Notes under the pieces: model-generated
Told to the model about the DNA's origin: nothing
The model's input: the letters and a program-made list of their open reading frames with translations, nothing else
Databases searched by the model: none
Translations under genes and position numbers: made by a program
In this document: positions 6,918-14,922 of the stretch, piece by piece
How the letters are laid out: each line of letters begins with the position of its first letter
Numbering within the stretch: position 1 is the first letter of the stretch
NCBI RefSeq assembly: GCF_009733595.1
Contig: NZ_WOFH01000003.1
Location: 620,001-684,000 of the forward strand
Direction: 5' to 3'
Source of the DNA: Actinomadura litoris
GTDB taxonomy: Bacteria > Actinomycetota > Actinomycetes > Streptosporangiales > Streptosporangiaceae
Length of the DNA: 64,000 bases

Positions 6918-8543
6918 GTGACCCCCCGAACCAGTGAGAGCCCCGCCCGGCCGTGGTGGCGCGCCCCGAGCCGGTGGAGCATGGCGCGGCAGCTCCTCGT
7001 CCTCCAGGCGGCGCTCGTCGGGCTGCTGGTGGTGGTGGGCGCGACGCTCGCCTTCCTGGACGCGCGCCGAGCCGTCGACGACGGCGCCACCGGGACGGTG
7101 ACGGCGGTCGCGGCGAGCATCGCGGCCGCGCCGGACGTGCGCGCCGCCCTCGCCGCCCCCGACCCGAGCCGCGTGCTCCAGCCCTACGCCGAGCGCGTCC
7201 GGCACGACACCGGGGTGGACTTCATCACGATCATGAGCCCGGCCGGGATCCGCTACACCCACCCCGACCCGGCGCGGATCGGGCAGCGCTTCATCGGCAA
7301 CACCGCGCCCGCGCTGGCCGGACGGCCCTTCACCGAGACCTACACCGGCACGCTCGGGCCGTCCGTCCGCACGGTCGTGCCGGTCTTCGGGGACGGGCAC
7401 CGCGTCGTGGCGCTGGTCGCGGCGGGCATCACGGTCCGGGCGATCTCCGCCGAGCTGCGCGGGCGGCTGGCCTCGCTGGTCGCGGTCGCCGCGGCGGTGC
7501 TGGCGGCGGGCGTGGCGGGCAGCTCGCTGGTGGCCGCGCGGCTGCGCCGCCAGACCCGGGGCGTGGCGCCCGGCGAGCTGCGCGAGATGTTCGAGTACCA
7601 CGAGGCGATCCTGCACGCGGTCCGCGAGGGGCTGCTGCTGCTCGACCGCGCCGGACGGGTCGTGCTGTGCAACGACGCGGCCCGGGAGCTGCTCGGCCTC
7701 GCCGCCGACCCGCGCGGGCGCCCCGCCGCAGAGCTCGGCCTGCCGGCCGAGCTGGCCGCCGCGCTCGCCTCCGCCGACCCGAGGGCGGACGAGATCCACA
7801 TCGGCGACACCCGCGTGCTGGTGGTCAACACCGCGCCCGTCCGCTCGCGGGACCGCGCGATGGGCAACGTGGTCACGTTGCGCGACCACACCGAGCTGCA
7901 GGCGCTCACCGGCGAGCTGGACTCGGTCCGCGGGTTCGCCGAGTCGCTGCGCTCGCAGGCGCACGAGGCCGCCAACCGGCTGCACGCCGTGGTGTCGCTG
8001 GTGGAGCTCGGCCGCCCCGACCAGGCCGTCGCGTTCGCCACCGCCGAGCTGGAGAGCGCGCAGCGGCTCACCGACCGGGTCGTCGGCTCGGTGAGCGAGC
8101 CGGTGCTGGCCGCGCTGCTGCTCGGCAAGTCCGCCGAGGCGGCCGAGCGGGGCGTCGACCTCGTCGTCTCCGAGGACACGGCGGTCGAGGGCGGCGTCCC
8201 GGCCCGCGACCTGGTCACGATCCTCGGCAACCTCATCGACAACGCGGTGGACGCCGCGATCGAGGGCGCGGCGCGGCGCCCGCCCCGCGTCACGGTCAGC
8301 GCCCGCGCGCAGGACGGCGACCTCGTCCTCGTGGTCGCCGACAGCGGGCCCGGCGTGGACCCGCGCACGGTCCCGGACATGTTCCGGCGCGGCTGGACGA
8401 CCAAGTCCTCCGGCGGGCCTGCCGGGCACGGCCTCGGGCTCGCGCTGGTCGGGCAGGCCGTCCGGCGCGGCGGCGGCGAGATCACGGTCGGCGGGGGGCC
8501 GGGCGCGGTGTTCACCGTCCGGCTGCCGCTGGACGCGCGATGA
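6918..8543 (+). CDS. CitA/DcuS-type sensor histidine kinase
   Basis: A 541-residue membrane sensor of the dicarboxylate/citrate family. Order: membrane helix at about 24-46, an extracytoplasmic single-Cache (PASp) domain at about 47-180 (VDFITIMSPAGIRYTHPDP), a second helix at about 185-207, a cytoplasmic PAS domain at about 225-325, then the kinase. The H-box is SQAHEAANRLHAV with His349, followed by NLIDNAVDA (N-box), DSGPGVD (G1) and GLGLALV (G2). GTG 6918 has GAGGA just upstream; an ATG at 6981 also exists. Its stop overlaps the response regulator start by four bases. Confidence 0.93.
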   Translation: MTPRTSESPARPWWRAPSRWSMARQLLVLQAALVGLLVVVGATLAFLDARRAVDDGATGTVTAVAASIAAAPDVRAALAAPDPSRVLQPYAERVRHDTGVDFITIMSPAGIRYTHPDPARIGQRFIGNTAPALAGRPFTETYTGTLGPSVRTVVPVFGDGHRVVALVAAGITVRAISAELRGRLASLVAVAAAVLAAGVAGSSLVAARLRRQTRGVAPGELREMFEYHEAILHAVREGLLLLDRAGRVVLCNDAARELLGLAADPRGRPAAELGLPAELAAALASADPRADEIHIGDTRVLVVNTAPVRSRDRAMGNVVTLRDHTELQALTGELDSVRGFAESLRSQAHEAANRLHAVVSLVELGRPDQAVAFATAELESAQRLTDRVVGSVSEPVLAALLLGKSAEAAERGVDLVVSEDTAVEGGVPARDLVTILGNLIDNAVDAAIEGAARRPPRVTVSARAQDGDLVLVVADSGPGVDPRTVPDMFRRGWTTKSSGGPAGHGLGLALVGQAVRRGGGEITVGGGPGAVFTVRLPLDAR

Positions 8544-9211
8544 TCAGGGTCCTGGTCGTCGAGGACGACCCGGTCGCCGCCGAGGCGCACCGCGACTATG
8601 TCGAGCGGGTCGCCGGGTTCACGGTCGCCGGGGTCGTGCACTCCGGCGCGGACGCGCTGCGGTTCTGCGAGCGGGCCGGGGTCGACGTCGTCCTGCTCGA
8701 CTTCTACCTGCCCGACACCCACGGGCTGACGGTCTGCCGGGCGCTGCGCGCGGCGGGCCGGGACGTGGACGTGATCGCCGTGACCTCCGCCCGGGACCTC
8801 GCGGTGATCCGCTCCGCCGTCGCGGTCGGTGTCGTCCAGTACCTGCTCAAGCCGTTCACGTTCGCCTCGCTGCGCGACAAGCTCGACCGGTACGCGCGGT
8901 TCCGGGAGCAGGCCGCGCGGGCCGGGGAGGTCAGCGGGCAGGCCGACGTGGACGGGATGCTCGCCACGCTGCGCGCCCCCGGCCACCGCTCGCTGCCGAA
9001 GGGGATGAGCGCCGAGACGCTCCAGTCGGTCACCGAGGCGCTCGCCGGCGCGCCGGAGGGGCTGTCGGCGGCCGCCGCCGCGAGCCTCACCGGCGTCTCC
9101 CGTGTCACCGCCCGGCGCTACCTCGAATACCTCGCGGAGAGCGGACTGGCACGCCGCCGTCCCCACTACGGGCAGGTCGGACGGCCCGAGGTCCGCTTCT
9201 ACCCCGGGTAG
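8540..9211 (+). CDS. CitB/DcuR-type response regulator
   Basis: A 223-residue regulator with an N-terminal receiver domain (residues 2-120; Asp9/Asp10 acidic pocket, phospho-acceptor Asp54 in LLDFYLPD, Lys104 in YLLKPF). The C-terminal helix-turn-helix of the CitB type, ASLTGVSRVTARRYLEYLAE, is followed by GRPEVRFYPG at the end. It takes phosphate from the kinase encoded immediately upstream, with which it shares an ATGA overlap. The likely target is the divergent dctA promoter, as in dicarboxylate-responsive systems (inferred from context). Confidence 0.93.
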   Translation: MIRVLVVEDDPVAAEAHRDYVERVAGFTVAGVVHSGADALRFCERAGVDVVLLDFYLPDTHGLTVCRALRAAGRDVDVIAVTSARDLAVIRSAVAVGVVQYLLKPFTFASLRDKLDRYARFREQAARAGEVSGQADVDGMLATLRAPGHRSLPKGMSAETLQSVTEALAGAPEGLSAAAAASLTGVSRVTARRYLEYLAESGLARRRPHYGQVGRPEVRFYPG

Positions 9212-9272
9212 AGCGGCACGTCACGGGGTAGTTACGGAGCGAACGATTCGTCAGTGACACGGGGGAGTTGTC

Positions 9273-9437
9273 GTGAACGACAAGGCGGACCGCGAGACGG
9301 AACGGGCTCAGGAGAGACCGGAGCGCGAGGAGCCGCGCGGGGACCGGCGTGAGGGTCCCACCGGTAAGGGCGCCCGCGACGACAAGAGGAAGCTGAGCGA
9401 CGCCGCCAGGAAGATGCGGGCGATGTTCGAGAAGTAG
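9273..9437 (+). CDS. Small, highly charged hypothetical protein
   Basis: A 54-residue protein from GTG 9273, with a strong GGGGGAG ribosome binding site at 9261-9267. It is dominated by Arg, Glu, Asp and Lys. The first 35 residues look disordered, and the end KRKLSDAARKMRAMFEK could form an amphipathic helix. No domain is recognised. A strong hairpin terminator follows directly, so the unit is probably monocistronic. The ribosome binding site, coding bias and terminator are what support a real gene. Confidence 0.6.
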   Translation: MNDKADRETERAQERPEREEPRGDRREGPTGKGARDDKRKLSDAARKMRAMFEK

Positions 9438-9446
9438 GGCGCTCGG

Positions 9447-9482
9447 GGGCCCGGCCGCAGGCGGGACGCGGCGGCCGGGCCC
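9447..9482 (+). terminator. Strong hairpin terminator after the small charged protein
   Basis: A perfect 12-base-pair stem, GGGCCCGGCCGC (9447-9458) with GCGGCCGGGCCC (9471-9482), loop of 12 bases, starting ten bases after the stop codon at 9437. There is no U-tract. Confidence 0.7.
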
Positions 9483-9618
9483 TGGCGAAGCAGCGCCGAC
9501 CGCCCTGTCCGGCACCCTGCCGACCGCGCCGGGCAAAGCCGCGTTGACCTGCGCGAGAGTTTCGCTTTCACCCCCTGTGAGCATGAACGGCGCAATAGGG
9601 ACGCATCGGGGGGATGTC

Positions 9619-10053
9619 GTGAGTCAGGACACAGCGGTCGGACAGCAGCACGGCGGGTCGGGGGAGCTGGTGACCTCGGGCGGCCGCACCCGGATCGCCG
9701 ACGACGTCGTCGCGAAGATCGCGGGCATGGCGGCGGGCGAGGTCGGCGGCGTCCACGCGATGGGTTCGACCGGGGCCCTGGACAACGTCCGCGACCGCCT
9801 TCCCGGCGGCTCGCCCAACCGGGGCGTGTCGGTGCAGGTCGGCGAGCGGCAGGCCGCCGTCGACCTCGAACTCGTCGTGGACTACGGGGTCTCGATCCCC
9901 GAACTGGCGGGCACCGTCCGCTCCAACGTCATCGGCGAGGTCGAGCACATGTGCGGGCTGGAGGTCGTCGAGGTCAACATCGCCGTCGAGGACGTCCACG
10001 TCCCCGGCGACGACGTGCACGACGACGACCAGGGGGAGCCCCGGGTCCGATGA
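9619..10053 (+). CDS. Asp23/Gls24-family envelope stress response protein, copy 1
   Basis: A 144-residue cytoplasmic Asp23-domain protein (about residues 25-125). Family features are TRIADDVVAKIAGMAAGEVGG, where the first helix packs on the sheet, and VNIAVEDVHVPGDD near the end. GTG 9619 is taken as start, with a G-rich ribosome binding site before it; an upstream ATG at 9583 is possible. It is the first gene of an operon whose members overlap by one to four bases. In Firmicutes Asp23 forms membrane-proximal assemblies through AmaP; here two AmaP/DUF6286-type membrane proteins are encoded downstream. Confidence 0.85.
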   Translation: MSQDTAVGQQHGGSGELVTSGGRTRIADDVVAKIAGMAAGEVGGVHAMGSTGALDNVRDRLPGGSPNRGVSVQVGERQAAVDLELVVDYGVSIPELAGTVRSNVIGEVEHMCGLEVVEVNIAVEDVHVPGDDVHDDDQGEPRVR

Positions 10054-10331
10054 CCGGACCCGCGCATGCCGACGAGGCCGAACGCATCGCCGAGGCCGCG
10101 CTGGCGTGCCCGGACGTCCCCGCCCTCACGGCGGGCCCGCACGCCCGCATCGTGACCTACCGCGTCGGCCTCCCCCTTCCCGGCGTGGCCGTCCACCCCG
10201 ACCGGATCGAGGTCGGGATCGTCGCCCGCCGCGCCCGCCCCTTCGCCGAGACGGCCGAGGACGTCCGCCGGCGGCTGCGCCCCCTCGCCCGAGACCTTCC
10301 GATCGACATCATGATCGGCGACGTGGAGTGA
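10050..10331 (+). CDS. Small Asp23-associated protein
   Basis: A 93-residue soluble protein overlapping the first Asp23 gene by ATGA. It has a helix (DEAERIAEAALACPDVPAL), two strands around RIVTYRVGLPLPGVAV and DRIEVGIVARRARPF, and an ending PIDIMIGDVE that resembles the last strand of the Asp23 domain. I read it as a shortened Asp23-like protein, as seen in comparable actinobacterial clusters, but the similarity is weak by eye. Its tight position inside the cluster is the main evidence for a shared role. Confidence 0.6.
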   Translation: MTGPAHADEAERIAEAALACPDVPALTAGPHARIVTYRVGLPLPGVAVHPDRIEVGIVARRARPFAETAEDVRRRLRPLARDLPIDIMIGDVE

Positions 10332-10336
10332 TCGCC

Positions 10337-10534
10337 ATGCGACCTGTCTGGCCCCTGGTGGGGCTCACCTTCGGCACCGCCCTCGGCTTCGCGGGGGCCT
10401 TCGGCGGCTTCGGCGCGTTCTTCATCGTGCTGTTCCTCGGCGCCCTCGGCTTCCTCGCCGGCCGCGCGATCGAGGGCGACCTGGACCTCGGCCGGCTGTT
10501 CTCGTCCTTCAACGAGGGCCGGCGTCCGCGATGA
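10337..10534 (+). CDS. Small DUF2273-like membrane protein
   Basis: A 65-residue protein with two closely spaced hydrophobic stretches (about residues 4-24 and 25-44), the pair separated by a glycine-rich turn, then a hydrophilic tail (EGDLDLGRLFSSFNEG). This is the size and layout of DUF2273 proteins, which accompany Asp23 genes. GGAG at 10325-10328 supports ATG 10337; a GTG at 10328 would give an overlapping start. The next gene overlaps it by ATGA. Confidence 0.65.
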   Translation: MRPVWPLVGLTFGTALGFAGAFGGFGAFFIVLFLGALGFLAGRAIEGDLDLGRLFSSFNEGRRPR

Positions 10535-10902
10535 CGGTGACCGCGCCGCCGCATCAAGCCGTCCGGTCGCGGGGCACGACCCGGATCAGCGACCGCGCCG
10601 TCGAGCGGATCGTCGCGCGGGTGCTGGACGAGGCGGGCGACTCCGACGCGATGACCAGGACGATGCTCGGCGTGCCGCTGCGCGGGCGGCGCGGCTCGCG
10701 CACCGACGTCCGGGTGGACGCCGAGATCGTCACCATCCGGACGGCGATCTCGGTGACCTACCCGCGCCCGGTGCGGGAGGTCGCCCGGCGCGTCCGGGAG
10801 AGCGTGCGCGGACGGGTGGAGGAGCTGACGGGCCTGAGCGTCCGGCAGGTGGACATCGAGGTCGCCGAACTGGAGCGGCCCACGGGCAGGGCACTGGCAT
10901 GA
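10531..10902 (+). CDS. Asp23/Gls24-family envelope stress protein, copy 2
   Basis: A 123-residue Asp23-domain protein starting within the stop of the DUF2273-like gene (ATGA). It opens with TRISDRAVERIVARVLDEAG, equivalent to the first helix of copy 1, and finishes with GLSVRQVDIEVAEL. A basic loop (PLRGRRGSRTDV) replaces the acidic loop region of copy 1, so the two are diverged paralogues that may form mixed assemblies (inference). It overlaps the DUF6286 gene by four bases. Confidence 0.8.
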   Translation: MTVTAPPHQAVRSRGTTRISDRAVERIVARVLDEAGDSDAMTRTMLGVPLRGRRGSRTDVRVDAEIVTIRTAISVTYPRPVREVARRVRESVRGRVEELTGLSVRQVDIEVAELERPTGRALA

Positions 10903-11465
10903 GGACGCCCGCCGACCGGGCCGCCCGGCACGCGTTCCGCTCGCGCCGCGTCTGGCCCGGCCTGATCGCGGCGCTGCTGCTCACCGCCGCCGCGGCGATC
11001 ACCGCCGTGGAGGTCATCTCCGCCTGGGCGGGGCACCCCGCGCACATCGTCGCCTACGGACGCGTCCGGGACTGGGCCGACGACACGGCATGGAAGGACT
11101 GGCAGGCCCTCGCCGCCGCGAGCGGCCTGACGCTGCTCGGACTGCTCTTCCTGGGAGCCGGGCTGCTGCCGGGCAGGTCCCGCCTCGTCCCGCTGCACGG
11201 GGACGACCCGGACCTGCTGATGGGCGTGACCAGGCGCGGGCTGAAGGACGCCGTCGCGGCGGCGGCGGGGGACGCGCCGGGCGTGTCCGGCGTGCGGCGG
11301 GTCCGGCTGCGGCCGCGGCGCGTCAAGGTGGTCGCGGTGACGCCCGTCCGCGACTCGGCGGACCTGGACGAGCGGGTCGGCGCGGCCGTCGGCGACCGGC
11401 TCGGCCGCCTCCGCCCGCTGCCGGACCGGTCGGTGTCGGTGCGGCTCAAGCACCGGGAGGTGTGA
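10899..11465 (+). CDS. DUF6286-type membrane protein, copy 2
   Basis: A 188-residue protein with membrane helices at about 18-40 and 66-88 and a C-terminal soluble domain (about 95-188; APGVSGVRRVRLRPRRVKV). It shares its plan, helix spacing and the loop 'PLHGDDPDLLMGVTRRGLKDAV' region (compare PLDGSDPRLAGVLRRSALRR in copy 1) with the protein at 3993-4607. ATGA overlap upstream and TGATG coupling downstream place it in the Asp23 operon. Confidence 0.75.
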   Translation: MRTPADRAARHAFRSRRVWPGLIAALLLTAAAAITAVEVISAWAGHPAHIVAYGRVRDWADDTAWKDWQALAAASGLTLLGLLFLGAGLLPGRSRLVPLHGDDPDLLMGVTRRGLKDAVAAAAGDAPGVSGVRRVRLRPRRVKVVAVTPVRDSADLDERVGAAVGDRLGRLRPLPDRSVSVRLKHREV

Positions 11466-12031
11466 TGGACCGCCGCCCGGCCCACCTCAACCGCACCGGC
11501 CTCGTCCTGCTCGGGCTGGTCCTCACGCTGCTGGGCGCCGCGGCGCTCGCCCGCGGGCTCGGCCTGTTCGGGGACGACCGCGCGTCCGCGCCGCTCCTGT
11601 CCGGCCAGGTCCACCGCTACGTCGACGACCACTCCTGGTTCTGGCCCGCGGTGACGGCGGCGGCGATCGTCCTGGCGCTGCTGGGCCTGGCGTGGCTGCT
11701 GGCGCAGGGCCGCTCCGCCAAGCTGGCGGCCCTCTCCCTGGAACCGGACGGCGCGGGCGGCACGACCCGGCTCCCGGCCAAGGCCGTGACCGAGGCGCTG
11801 GAATCGGAGATCGAGGACTATCCGGGCGTCCGGAGCGCCCGCGCACGGCTGCTCGGCACCTCGCGCCACCCGGAGCTGCGGCTGAAGGTGGCCTACAGCG
11901 GGCGCGCCGACCTGCCGGACCTCCGCCGCCGCATCGCCGACGAGGCGCTCCGCCGGCTGTGCACGGCGCTCGAACGCGACCGGGTCCGGGCGACCGTGCG
12001 GCTCCGCCTCGTCCCGGGCGACCGTCTCTGA
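11465..12031 (+). CDS. amaP: AmaP-like membrane anchor protein, copy 2
   Basis: A 188-residue protein with two membrane helices (about 11-30 and 59-80) and a C-terminal soluble domain containing ESEIEDYPGVRSARARLLG, followed by a strand ending near residue 188. It parallels the AmaP-like protein at 4609-5172 and shares a base with the stop codon of the DUF6286 gene. As the last gene of the Asp23 operon it is the likely membrane partner of the Asp23 proteins (known role in Firmicutes, inferred here). Confidence 0.7.
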   Translation: MDRRPAHLNRTGLVLLGLVLTLLGAAALARGLGLFGDDRASAPLLSGQVHRYVDDHSWFWPAVTAAAIVLALLGLAWLLAQGRSAKLAALSLEPDGAGGTTRLPAKAVTEALESEIEDYPGVRSARARLLGTSRHPELRLKVAYSGRADLPDLRRRIADEALRRLCTALERDRVRATVRLRLVPGDRL

Positions 12032-12127
12032 CGTTTGACGACGGTTTTGGTGGCGATTGAAGGCATATTTCGGGGTGCATGACTAATATGTGAAGTGTCC
12101 GTGTTGTCGAGGGCAAGGGAGGCAGAG

Positions 12128-12190
12128 TTGGCCGAGCATCAGCACCGGGCGGCTCCGCTGTGGGGCCCGTCGACGCATGGAGGGAACTGA
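12128..12190 (+). CDS. Candidate 20-residue small protein or leader peptide
   Basis: AAGGGAGG at 12115-12122 is followed after five bases by TTG 12128 and a frame reading (M)AEHQHRAAPLWGPSTHGG then N and stop. An in-frame GTG at 12095 would extend it to 31 residues. It lies between a possible -10 element (TAATAT, 12084-12089) and a perfect terminator 42 bases downstream, so a short transcript of about 175 bases is predicted. Whether the peptide or the RNA matters cannot be decided from sequence. Confidence 0.35.
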   Translation: MAEHQHRAAPLWGPSTHGGN

Positions 12191-12231
12191 CGGACCACGG
12201 CATGGGCCCCTTCCGTAGAGTGGCCCGATGG

Positions 12232-12269
12232 CCCGGGGCCGCGACACGAAGTCGCGGCCCCGGGTTTTT
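12232..12269 (+). terminator. Rho-independent terminator of the small transcript
   Basis: A perfect 14-base-pair stem, CCCGGGGCCGCGAC (12232-12245) with GTCGCGGCCCCGGG (12251-12264), loop ACGAA, then TTTTT at 12265-12269. This is the clearest U-tract terminator in the window. It lies 200 bases from the end of the Asp23 operon, so it ends either that operon or a separate short RNA. Confidence 0.88.
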
Positions 12270-12597
12270 CTGTGTATCCACTGGTAGACGCCAGGATGGC
12301 GGCGCCGCGACGCCGAGCCGGAAAAGAATCGGCAACGCATCAAGAAATGTGTTCACCGGCGAAATTCGGCACCTCTCACCTCCCGCGAACCGCTCGATAC
12401 CGAAGCGGCGGGCCCCCGGCGGAACGAGGGGCGCGAAACCTAGTGCAATGCCGCCGCCGCCGTGGCCGATTCAGGTCCGAAATCGGGCCACGGCCACCTA
12501 ACCGAGAGACAGCAGGCGGTCACTCCCAAGTCACTTTCAGTGATACTTCATGGGGCAGTAGCGTCAGGTGTCCCACCAATTACAAGGAGTGATTGAC

Positions 12598-12846
12598 ATG
12601 AAGCGCCGTGTCTCGATCGTCGTAGGCGGACTGGCCAGCGCCGCCCTGCTCTCCCTCGCCCCCGCCACCGCGGCCTCGGCCGACGGCCCCCACGACTCGG
12701 GCAACATCGAGTCCAACGGCAACAGCGCCGTGAACATCCCGATCGGCCTGTGCGGCTCGAACATCCCCGTCGTCTCGATTCCGGTCCCCGTCCTCAACGG
12801 CGGCAACCAGAACGTCGGGCAGTGCGTCGTCCAGGGCATCGAGTAG
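12598..12846 (+). CDS. Small secreted chaplin-like peptide
   Basis: An 82-residue precursor. Residues 1-29 are a signal peptide (MKRRVSIVVGGLASAALLSL, cleavage after ASA). The mature 53 residues start with an Asn/Ser/Gly-rich part (GNIESNGNSAVN), then alternating beta-prone segments IPIGLCG, IPVVSIPVPV and a closing GQCVVQGIE. The two cysteines 22 residues apart, and the Asn/Gly plus Ile/Val/Pro pattern, recall short chaplins, the amyloid-forming surface proteins of aerial hyphae, but the canonical chaplin sequence is not clear. AAGGAG eight bases before the ATG defines the start. Confidence 0.6.
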   Translation: MKRRVSIVVGGLASAALLSLAPATAASADGPHDSGNIESNGNSAVNIPIGLCGSNIPVVSIPVPVLNGGNQNVGQCVVQGIE

Positions 12847-13031
12847 TCAGGGACGCGTGACCCGGCCCGCGAGGTCGATCGGCATGGCGGCGAACGAGGA
12901 CGCCCGAGCGGCGGCGCCCCCGTCCGACGTGCTGGTCCCTCGCGGGCCGTCGCCGTATGGAGGCCACCCGCGGCCGGGCTCCGCTCGCGCGCCGGACGAG
13001 GCCGTCAGCGGCGGCGGTTAGGCTTCCCGGT

Positions 13032-13478
13032 ATGCCGAGGGACGCCGAACCGCGCGACTGCTCCATCGCCGACACCCTGGACCTGGTCGGCGAACGCTGG
13101 AGCCTGCTCGCCATCCGCGAGCTCAGCTACGGGGTGCGCCGGTTCGACCAGATCGTCCACAACACGGGCGCGTCCCGCGACATCCTGACGGCCCGGCTGC
13201 GCAAGCTGGAGTCGGGCGGCGTCATCCGCCGCGAGCGCTACAGCGACCACCCGGTCCGCCACGAGTACCACCTGACCCCGGCGGGCGCCGAGCTGTGCGA
13301 CGTCCTGCTCGTCCTGATGCGCTGGGGCGACCGCCACCTGAACGCCGACGACCCGCCCGTCCGCTGGCAGCACTCCTGCGGCCACCCGGTGGCCCCCCGC
13401 GTGATCTGCGCCCACTGCGGCGACGACGCCCGCACCGGCACCCACTCCCCGACCGGCCGAGGCATCCGCACGCCTTGA
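13032..13478 (+). CDS. HxlR-family winged-helix transcriptional regulator
   Basis: A 148-residue HxlR-type regulator. [20 protein letters not shown] places the conserved cysteine and Trp of the family N-terminally, followed by the winged helix ([20 protein letters not shown], then the [16 protein letters not shown] wing). After the domain there is a short extension with C-x2-H and C-x2-C (SCGHP, CAHCGDD) that could bind zinc, a common feature of one HxlR subgroup. ATG 13032 is chosen because upstream sequence is unlike the family. It is convergent with sdaA. Targets are unknown. Confidence 0.88.
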   Translation: MPRDAEPRDCSIADTLDLVGERWSLLAIRELSYGVRRFDQIVHNTGASRDILTARLRKLESGGVIRRERYSDHPVRHEYHLTPAGAELCDVLLVLMRWGDRHLNADDPPVRWQHSCGHPVAPRVICAHCGDDARTGTHSPTGRGIRTP

Positions 13479-13493
13479 CGCCGGGGCTCGGGG

Positions 13494-14867
13494 TCAGCAC
13501 TCGATGACGTTGACGGCGAGGCCGCCGCGCGAGGTCTCCTTGTACTTGTCCAGCATGTCGCGGCCGGTGTCGCGCATGGTGCGGATGGCCTTGTCGAGGG
13601 AGACGAAGTGGCGGCCGTCGCCGCGCAGGGAGATGCGGGCGGCGCTGATGGCCTTGATGGCGCCGACGGCGTTGCGTTCGATGCAGGGGACCTGGACGAG
13701 GCCGCCGACCGGGTCGCAGGTGAGGCCGAGGTTGTGCTCGATGCCGATCTCGGCGGCGTTCTCGACCTGCTCGGGGGTGCCGCCGAGGACCTCGGTGAGG
13801 CCGGCGGCGGCCATCGAGCAGGCGGAGCCGACCTCGCCCTGGCAGCCGACCTCGGCGCCGGAGATGGAGGCGTTCTGCTTGAACAGGACGCCGATCGCGC
13901 CGGCGGTCAGCAGGAAGCGGACGACGCCCTCGTCGTCGCGTCCGGGGACGAAGCGGTCGTAGTAGTGCAGGACGGCCGGGATGATGCCCGCCGCGCCGTT
14001 GGTGGGGGCGGTGACGATCCGTCCGCCGGCGGCGTTCTCCTCGTTCACGGCGAGGGCGAAGAGGGTGACCCAGTCCATGGCGTGCAGGGGGTCGGACGGC
14101 TTCTCCGCAGAGAGCTGGCGGTGCAGTTGGGGCGCGCGGCGGCGGACCTTGAGCCCGCCGGGGAGCAGGCCCTCGCGGGTGCAGCCCCGGGTGACGCAGG
14201 CGCGCATCACGTGCCAGAGCTCCAGCAGGCCCTCGCGGACCTCCTGCGGGGAGCGGCCGAACGCCTTCTCGTTCTCCATCATCAGCGCCGAGATCGACAG
14301 GCCCGTCTCGCGGCAGCGTTCGAGGAGTTCGGCGGCGGTGTCGAAGCGGTAGGGCAGGACGGTGTCGTCGGGCTTGATGCGGTCGGCGCCGGTGGCGTTC
14401 TCGTCCACGATGAAGCCGCCGCCCACGGAGTAGTAGACCTTGGCGCGCAGTTCGCCGCCCCGCTCGTCGAACGCGGTGAAGCGCATCCCGTTGGGGTGGC
14501 CGGGGAGCGACTCCTTGCGCTCGAAGACCAGGTGCTCGCCGACCGCGAACGGGATCTCGTGGTCGTGGAAGAGCGTGATCGTGCCGCGCTCGCGGATGGC
14601 GGCGAGGCGGTCGTCGACGGTGTCCACATCGACCGCCTCGGGTTTGTCGCCCTCCAGGCCGAGGATGACGGCCTTGTCGCTGCCGTGTCCCTTGCCGGTG
14701 AGGCCGAGCGACCCGTAGAGGGTCACCTGGACGGACGCGGTCTTCTCCAGCAGCCCGTCGCGGTGCAGGCCGCGGGCGAAGCGGTGCGCCGCCGCCATCG
14801 GGCCGCCGGTGTGGGACGAGGAGGGGCCGATTCCTATTTTGAACAGGTCGAAAACGCTGATGGCCAT
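13494..14867 (-). CDS. sdaA: L-serine ammonia-lyase (iron-sulfur type)
   Basis: A 457-residue single-chain bacterial serine dehydratase converting L-serine to pyruvate and ammonia with a [4Fe-4S] cluster. The N-terminal beta domain contains [15 protein letters not shown], the catalytic domain contains [20 protein letters not shown]. Cysteines suited to cluster binding occur in [16 protein letters not shown] and near LTCDPVGG. It is the last gene in the gcvT-gcvH-glyA direction, 55 bases after glyA with a strong hairpin between, so expression may be partly uncoupled. It would drain serine made from glycine by GlyA. Confidence 0.96.
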   Translation of the reverse strand: MAISVFDLFKIGIGPSSSHTGGPMAAAHRFARGLHRDGLLEKTASVQVTLYGSLGLTGKGHGSDKAVILGLEGDKPEAVDVDTVDDRLAAIRERGTITLFHDHEIPFAVGEHLVFERKESLPGHPNGMRFTAFDERGGELRAKVYYSVGGGFIVDENATGADRIKPDDTVLPYRFDTAAELLERCRETGLSISALMMENEKAFGRSPQEVREGLLELWHVMRACVTRGCTREGLLPGGLKVRRRAPQLHRQLSAEKPSDPLHAMDWVTLFALAVNEENAAGGRIVTAPTNGAAGIIPAVLHYYDRFVPGRDDEGVVRFLLTAGAIGVLFKQNASISGAEVGCQGEVGSACSMAAAGLTEVLGGTPEQVENAAEIGIEHNLGLTCDPVGGLVQVPCIERNAVGAIKAISAARISLRGDGRHFVSLDKAIRTMRDTGRDMLDKYKETSRGGLAVNVIEC

Positions 14868-14883
14868 TGCTACCTCTTCGTAG

Positions 14884-14912
14884 CGCCCCCTCCGCCGTGG
14901 GCGGAGGGGGCG
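14884..14912 (-). terminator. Intercistronic hairpin between glyA and sdaA
   Basis: A 13-base-pair perfect stem (14884-14896 with 14900-14912) closed by a three-base loop sits immediately after the glyA stop codon. There is no U-tract on the minus strand. It may act as a partial terminator or an mRNA-stabilising end, lowering sdaA expression relative to the upstream genes. Confidence 0.6.
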
Positions 14913-14922
14913 GCTGGCGTTT

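Larger units (their letters stand above)
12032..12597. other. Intergenic region holding a small terminated transcript and the chaplin-like gene promoter region
   Basis: No full-size gene is supported in these 566 bases. The first half contains an A/T-rich stretch with TAATAT at 12084-12089, a Shine-Dalgarno with a tiny reading frame, and a textbook terminator at 12232-12269. The second half (12270-12580) carries only overlapping out-of-frame reading frames and presumably the promoter of the secreted peptide gene at 12598. I could not place a convincing -10/-35 pair. Confidence 0.5.

Noticed and set aside
6819..8429. Long open frame antisense to the sensor kinase, and many similar antisense frames elsewhere
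   Set aside because: High-GC coding DNA leaves opposite-strand frames open by lack of stop codons. Their translations are Arg/Gly/Pro/Ala rich, carry no domains, and lie under well-identified genes.
12597..12846. Chaplin-like peptide considered as a lanthipeptide or other RiPP precursor
   Set aside because: It has a normal Sec signal peptide, no leader-core layout and no modification enzymes nearby.
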